64,000 bases of DNA from assembly GCF_028609845.1 (NCBI RefSeq), contig NZ_CP063191.1, positions 62,001-126,000 on the forward strand, given 5' to 3'. Below are positions 58,468-64,000 of the stretch, piece after piece. The position numbers were made by a program, and so were the translations under genes. The notes beneath the pieces are model-generated. The model was not told where the DNA came from, did not search any database, and worked only from the letters and a program-made list of their open reading frames with translations. The DNA is from Corynebacterium heidelbergense. Lineage in GTDB: Bacteria > Actinomycetota > Actinomycetes > Mycobacteriales > Mycobacteriaceae. The first letter of the stretch is position 1; each line of letters starts with the position of its first letter.

Positions 58468-59871
58468 TTACTTCAATGAGCCCAGCATGATCTCCCGGAT
58501 CCCGGTGTGAAATCCGTCGCGCAGCTCCACGCGTTGGAATTCGGACAGCGTGTATTCGTGCAGCACATCGCACGCGAATCGAAGCAGGGGGTGGTCGATC
58601 TCGGAGGGCAGCACGCCCCCGGTGAGCAGGTGGGCCTCGTTGCGCTGGGTTTCCGAGGCACCGTTTTTGAACCACCACACCGCGTACTGCTGGCCGATCT
58701 CGAAGGGGTTTTGCGTGCCGGAGGAGGTCCACACCTCGTTGGGCACGGGCACGTAGCGGCTGCGCAGCTTCCGCCTGGGGGCCATCATGGACGGATTCGG
58801 GGCCACTTTCGGCAGGCTGTTGGGGGTTGGGCGCTGGTTGGTCCGTTCGGCCTGTCCGCCGTTGTGTCCCGCTGTGCTCGGGGCCTGTGCCTGAGTGTTT
58901 GGCGCCTCGCCGTTCTCGGTGCTTGTGGACGCCCGTCCCCGCGCGTCGGGCGACGAACCCGTTCCGGGGGTGCCAGTGGCGCCCGGCGTAGAGGGGGCGG
59001 GTGTGCCCTGTTTGCCCTGCCTGGGCGGGGTGCTGCTGGTAGCCTGCGCGACCTGAGCTGCCTGCACCGCGTCCACGGTTCCCTGCAGGGGGGAGGGTTG
59101 GGCCGCGTCCTCCGAGAGGTCTCGGTCTCTGTTGTCTTCGTTGTCTTCACCGTGACCGTTGGTCGTGCCGGACGCGGCTGCGGAGGTCGCCGGGGAGGGG
59201 GCAGGGGACCTGGCCTCGCTGGGGTCCGCAGTGGCGGGAGCGCCGGGGTCCGTGTTGGAGTTATTGCTGAAGGCGCTGGGTGGATTGGCGTCCACAGATC
59301 CGGGAACGGAGGGGGCGATGGGACCCTCCAGGATTTGCAACCGCATGGTGTCCCGGAAGTCCTCGCGAGGGTCCAGGATCGTGGTGGTGTCGCAGGCGAA
59401 GCGAAGGGGTTTGGACATCGAATCCAGGCTGAAGCCGTAGAGGTGCACGCGAATTCCTGCGTTGACGGCCTCCTCTACCCCGGGGAGCATGTCCGCATCT
59501 CCGGAAACCAGGATGATGTCCGAGACCAGGCCCCGCAGCGCGGCCGCAACCATGTCCGCAACTAGGCGGGTATCGACCGCTTTCTGGGTGCGGCGATCTC
59601 CTAATTCAATGAGCTGACCTGCGCGTAGTTGTACTCCTGGTTCGTATCGAAGGGCTCGCTGGTAACGGTGGGGGCCAGATTCCGGGATGCCGTCGTACCA
59701 GAACTGGCGGTGGACGGGTTGCTTAAGTTGTTCGGTGGCCATCCGGTCCAAGATGGCGACAACTTCCGGCAGGTCTAAGTCCAGTTGCGGGCGCGCGCCG
59801 TCGTCCCAGGAGTTGTAAAAGCTGGCCAGGAGGTAAGAGGTATCCACGTAGATCTGCGTGCGTTCCATCAT
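58468..59871 (-). CDS. NYN-domain protein (PIN-like, putative RNase)
   Basis: The 467-residue protein begins with a NYN domain: IYVDTSYLLASFYN, KAVDTRLVADMVAAAL and IILVSGDADMLPGVEEAVNAGI, whose Asp residues line a metal-dependent nuclease site. A long Ser/Thr/Pro/Gly-rich linker (about 190-370) leads to a conserved-looking C-terminal domain (LRSRYVPVPNEVWTSSGTQNPFEIGQQY to the end). Related actinobacterial proteins are of unknown role. It lies upstream of aftA on the same strand. Confidence 0.88.
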   Translation of the reverse strand: MMERTQIYVDTSYLLASFYNSWDDGARPQLDLDLPEVVAILDRMATEQLKQPVHRQFWYDGIPESGPHRYQRALRYEPGVQLRAGQLIELGDRRTQKAVDTRLVADMVAAALRGLVSDIILVSGDADMLPGVEEAVNAGIRVHLYGFSLDSMSKPLRFACDTTTILDPREDFRDTMRLQILEGPIAPSVPGSVDANPPSAFSNNSNTDPGAPATADPSEARSPAPSPATSAAASGTTNGHGEDNEDNRDRDLSEDAAQPSPLQGTVDAVQAAQVAQATSSTPPRQGKQGTPAPSTPGATGTPGTGSSPDARGRASTSTENGEAPNTQAQAPSTAGHNGGQAERTNQRPTPNSLPKVAPNPSMMAPRRKLRSRYVPVPNEVWTSSGTQNPFEIGQQYAVWWFKNGASETQRNEAHLLTGGVLPSEIDHPLLRFACDVLHEYTLSEFQRVELRDGFHTGIREIMLGSLK

Positions 59872-59945
59872 GAAGGGTCATATCCGTTTCATTTCTCTAA
59901 GTGTTGTCACGTGCCCTTCCAGCATGCCTCAAAGTCCGGTGGTAC

Positions 59946-59957
59946 GGTTAGCTAACC
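59946..59957. promoter_or_regulatory. Second copy of palindrome GGTTAGCTAACC
   Basis: It is identical to the site at 38470 before gltB and sits in the 239-base gap between the divergent NYN and GntR genes, followed by a partial repeat AACTAACCC at 59962. It is a possible operator for either gene; the regulator is unknown. Confidence 0.4.
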
Positions 59958-60110
59958 CAGTAACTAACCCGGGACTCCATCGGAGTGGTTTTTCGGCCCT
60001 GCGAGAGCGGGCCCGTAGCGGCACGCTAGGGCTTTGGCGGGCAATACGTCGGCCGGGGATCCGGAAGTCTCGTTGCCCACGGAGTACTTGAGGAGGTCCG
60101 GTACTGATGT

Positions 60111-60485
60111 ATGACGGTTTTCATGGATGAGGGCGGACCACCGCTATTTCGCCAAATCGCGGCGATTGTCGCGGATGCCATCCTGGAGGGGACGCTTGTC
60201 GAAGATGGGCGTGCCTACTCGACAAACGAGCTCGCTGAGGCACATCGCATCAATCCGGCCACCGCACGAAAAGGCCTCAATCTGCTGGCGCAGCAGGGTG
60301 TGCTGGAAAAGCGGCGCGGCTTAGGGATGTTCGTGTGTTCCGGGGCGCGGGGGAGAGTACGCGAATTGCGGCGCGCTGAATTAGAGGCAGCGTACGTCGG
60401 CCCACTGATTCGGGAAGGTCGCAAGCTCGGGCTCACCCGGGCGGAGGTGGAGGCCATTTTGAGGCGGGCTTGGCCGCGGCCCTGA
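60111..60485 (+). CDS. Short GntR-family regulator (YtrA type)
   Basis: The 124-residue protein has a winged-helix domain (PLFRQIAAIVADAILEGTLVEDG, STNELAEAHRINPATARKGLNLLAQQGVLEKRRGLGMFV) and a short helical tail, the size of YtrA-type regulators that usually control an adjacent ABC exporter. No such transporter follows; the next unit is the rRNA operon. AGGAGG at 60091 stands about 14 bases before the ATG, rather far, so the ATG at 60123 is worse placed and 60111 is kept. Confidence 0.88.
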   Translation: MTVFMDEGGPPLFRQIAAIVADAILEGTLVEDGRAYSTNELAEAHRINPATARKGLNLLAQQGVLEKRRGLGMFVCSGARGRVRELRRAELEAAYVGPLIREGRKLGLTRAEVEAILRRAWPRP

Positions 60486-60800
60486 GGCGCGATTGGGTCT
60501 GGCATGAAGGGCGGGTGGGTTCGGCCCCGAGAAGCGATTAGGTCTGGCGGGAGAGCACTGCGAGAGCGTCCAGAAAGTGCGTGTTTACAGCGTGTGACCT
60601 GAGCAGTTGTGCATCAACCTCAGCGTGTGTAGATTCGTCCCGGTCAGCGCGGCAGAAAACGTGTCGCGCACTCCCCCCTCTAGTCGAGGGGCGTGGTCAC
60701 TGGGGGATTCGATCCGCTAGTGATGGAGATGCGCACGCTGTAGCGTCGGCTGACTGCTAGACAAGTTTGTGCTGGTCGCACGCTTCGGTTCACCCGGAGT
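60486..60800. other. Gap between GntR gene and rRNA promoter
   Basis: No coding frame, tRNA or repeat is convincing in these 315 bases. They likely contain upstream activating sequence or further promoters of the rRNA operon, but none was identified with certainty. Confidence 0.4.
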
Positions 60801-60829
60801 TTGCAAACAAGTTGCCAGCTTGTTACAGT
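60801..60829 (+). promoter_or_regulatory. rRNA operon promoter
   Basis: TTGCAA (60801-60806) and TACAGT (60824-60829) are separated by exactly 17 bases, a good vegetative sigma-factor promoter. Transcription would begin near 60836, giving a leader of about 340 bases before 16S. Confidence 0.65.
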
Positions 60830-60892
60830 CTAGGTCTTGTGCGCCGAAGCATCGGAACTTCCTATGGGGTTGCCGATATTGGTGCGTGTGGT

Positions 60893-60910
60893 GTTTGAGA
60901 ACTCAATAGC
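60893..60910 (+). promoter_or_regulatory. boxA antitermination element of the rRNA leader
   Basis: GTTTGAGAACTCAATAGC is the usual actinobacterial leader boxA region, where Nus factors bind to allow full transcription of rRNA. A similar element, GTGAGAACTGTATAGTGG (62932-62949), precedes 23S. The leader from 60930 to 61170 is strikingly GT-rich on the plus strand. Confidence 0.7.
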
Positions 60911-61178
60911 GTTGACGATGCATTTTTTGTTTGTTTGGCATTGCTGTGCGTGTGCTCTTTTTGTGGGTGTGCGTGTGGTGGTGTGTGGTCTGCACTGGCT
61001 GCTGCTTGCGTGTTGTAGGTGGTGGTTGTGGTGTGGTCTGGTTGCGTGGTGCCTGCCAGCGCGGCGCTGTTGATGGTCTTCTTCCTTGTGTGGAGGGGGT
61101 TGTTGGTGGTGTGAAGTGGTGGGTGGCTAGTTTTTTGTTGTGCCATGGTTTGGGCTTTTCATGGGCCTGTTTGTGGTT

Positions 61179-63029
<1,851 letters not shown>

Positions 63030-64000
63030 TGTGTGTTGTTTTTGAGGCACACGGTGGATGCCTGGGTACATCAAGCCGATGAAGGACGTGTCAGGCTGCG
63101 TTAAGCCTCGGGGAGTTGCCAAGAAAGCGTTGATCCGAGGGTGTCCGAATGGGGAAACCCGGCCGTGGTTGTGTGCGGTCACCCGCTGCTGAATGAAATA
63201 GGTGGTGTGGAGGGTACGCGGGGAAGTGAAACATCTTAGTACCCGTAGGAGAAGAAAATAATAATGATTCTGCTAGTAGCGGCGAGCGAACGTGGATTGT
63301 TGGCTAAACCATGCGCGTGTGATACTTGGTAGGGGTTGCGTGTGTGGTGTTGTGGGGTGTGTGTTGTTCGTGGTTCTACCAGGCTGCGGCGTGATGTGTG
63401 GGTGTTAGCGGAAGTGGTTTGGAATGGCCTGCCGTAGACGGTGAGAGTCCGGTACGTGAAAGCACCTGTCGTGTTGCGTGGATGTGCGCCCCGAGTAGCA
63501 GCGGGCTCGTGGAATCTGCTGTGAATCTGCCGGGACCACCCGGTAAGCCTGAATACTTGATGTGACCGATAGCGGATTAGTACCGTGAGGGAATGGTGAA
63601 AAGTACCCCGGGAGGGGAGTGAAAGAGTACCTGAAACCGTGTGCTGACAAGCCGTCAGAGCCCTGTGGGGTGATGGCGTGCCTTTTGAAGAATGAGCCTG
63701 CGAGTCAGCGGCATGTCGCGAGGTTAACCCTGTGGTGGGGTAGTCGTAGCGAAAGCGAATACTAACGAGTGTGTTTAGTGGCATGTCCTGGACCCGAAGC
63801 GGGGTGATCTACCCATGGCCAGTGTGAAGCAGCTGTAAGAGGTTGTGGAGGCGCGAACCCACTTAGGTTGAAAACTGAGGGGATGAGTTGTGGGTAGGGG
63901 TGAAAGGCCAATCAAACTCCGTGATAGCTGGTTCTCCCCGAAATGCATTTAGGTGCAGCGTTGTGTGTTTCTTCCTGGAGGTAGAGCTACTGGTTGGTTT
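63030..64000 (+). rRNA. 23S ribosomal RNA, 5' part (cut by window edge)
   Basis: The gene begins near GAGGCACACGGTGGATGCC and continues past the end of the window. Conserved blocks include GATGAAGGACGTG, GGGGAAACCCGG, AGTACCGTGAGGGAA and GAAAGGCCAATCAAACTCCGTGATAGCTGGTTCTCC. The exact 5' end is estimated. Confidence 0.95.

Overview
This window is high-GC DNA from Corynebacterium or a very close relative. The evidence is a single large arabinosyltransferase gene (emb) next to aftA, as in arabinogalactan-building corynebacteria, a resuscitation-promoting factor, a TAGAC-N6-GTCTA-like McbR operator in front of metB, a gltBD pair close to emb/aftA, and a corynebacterial-type 16S rRNA. No species can be named from the sequence alone. 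Most genes are ordinary chromosomal ones, dense and often translationally coupled by ATGA, GTGA or TAATG overlaps.

Layout. 1-11.6 kb: end of a membrane protein, an rpf gene with a long structured leader, a DUF4442 protein, an alpha/beta hydrolase, a Ktr/Trk potassium uptake pair, a GT87 mannosyltransferase continuing in frame into a maltokinase-cap-like domain, and a glycerol-lipid group (glpD, an alkyl-DHAP-synthase-like flavoprotein, a diacylglycerol-kinase-like lipid kinase). 11.6-16 kb: a secreted HNH nuclease, mpg, metB and a membrane-anchored protein of unknown function. 16.3-17.8 kb: a possible plasmid-replication remnant and an EXLDI-motif protein whose start codon lies inside a perfect palindrome.

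17.8-29.2 kb, all on the minus strand, is the highlight. It is a complete isonitrile-lipopeptide type pathway: non-heme iron oxidase (ScoE-like), FcoT-type thioesterase (ScoD-like), acyl-ACP ligase (ScoC-like), acyl carrier protein (ScoB-like) and a one-module NRPS with a terminal reductase (ScoA-like), each overlapping the next. It is preceded by a FecBCD-type ABC importer (binding lipoprotein, permease, ATPase) in the same direction. The arrangement suggests one operon of about 11 kb that makes an isonitrile metallophore and takes its metal complex back up.

29.3-38.3 kb: SDR, a membrane acyltransferase with SGNH domain, flavodoxin-like protein, nitronate monooxygenase, GlsB-like protein, DNA glycosylase Tag and a dienoyl-CoA-reductase-like flavoenzyme. 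38.7-44.8 kb: glutamate synthase gltBD. 45-52.4 kb: S4 RNA-binding protein, double VOC protein, M13 peptidase, PrsW-like membrane protease and a GH25 muramidase with four 9-bp-spaced TGTGA repeats at its promoter. 52.7-58.4 kb: emb and aftA (arabinan synthesis on galactan). 58.5-60.5 kb: NYN-domain protein and a YtrA-type GntR regulator. 60.8 kb to the end: ribosomal RNA operon (promoter, boxA, 16S, spacer without tRNA, start of 23S). No CRISPR array, tRNA or intact insertion sequence was seen.
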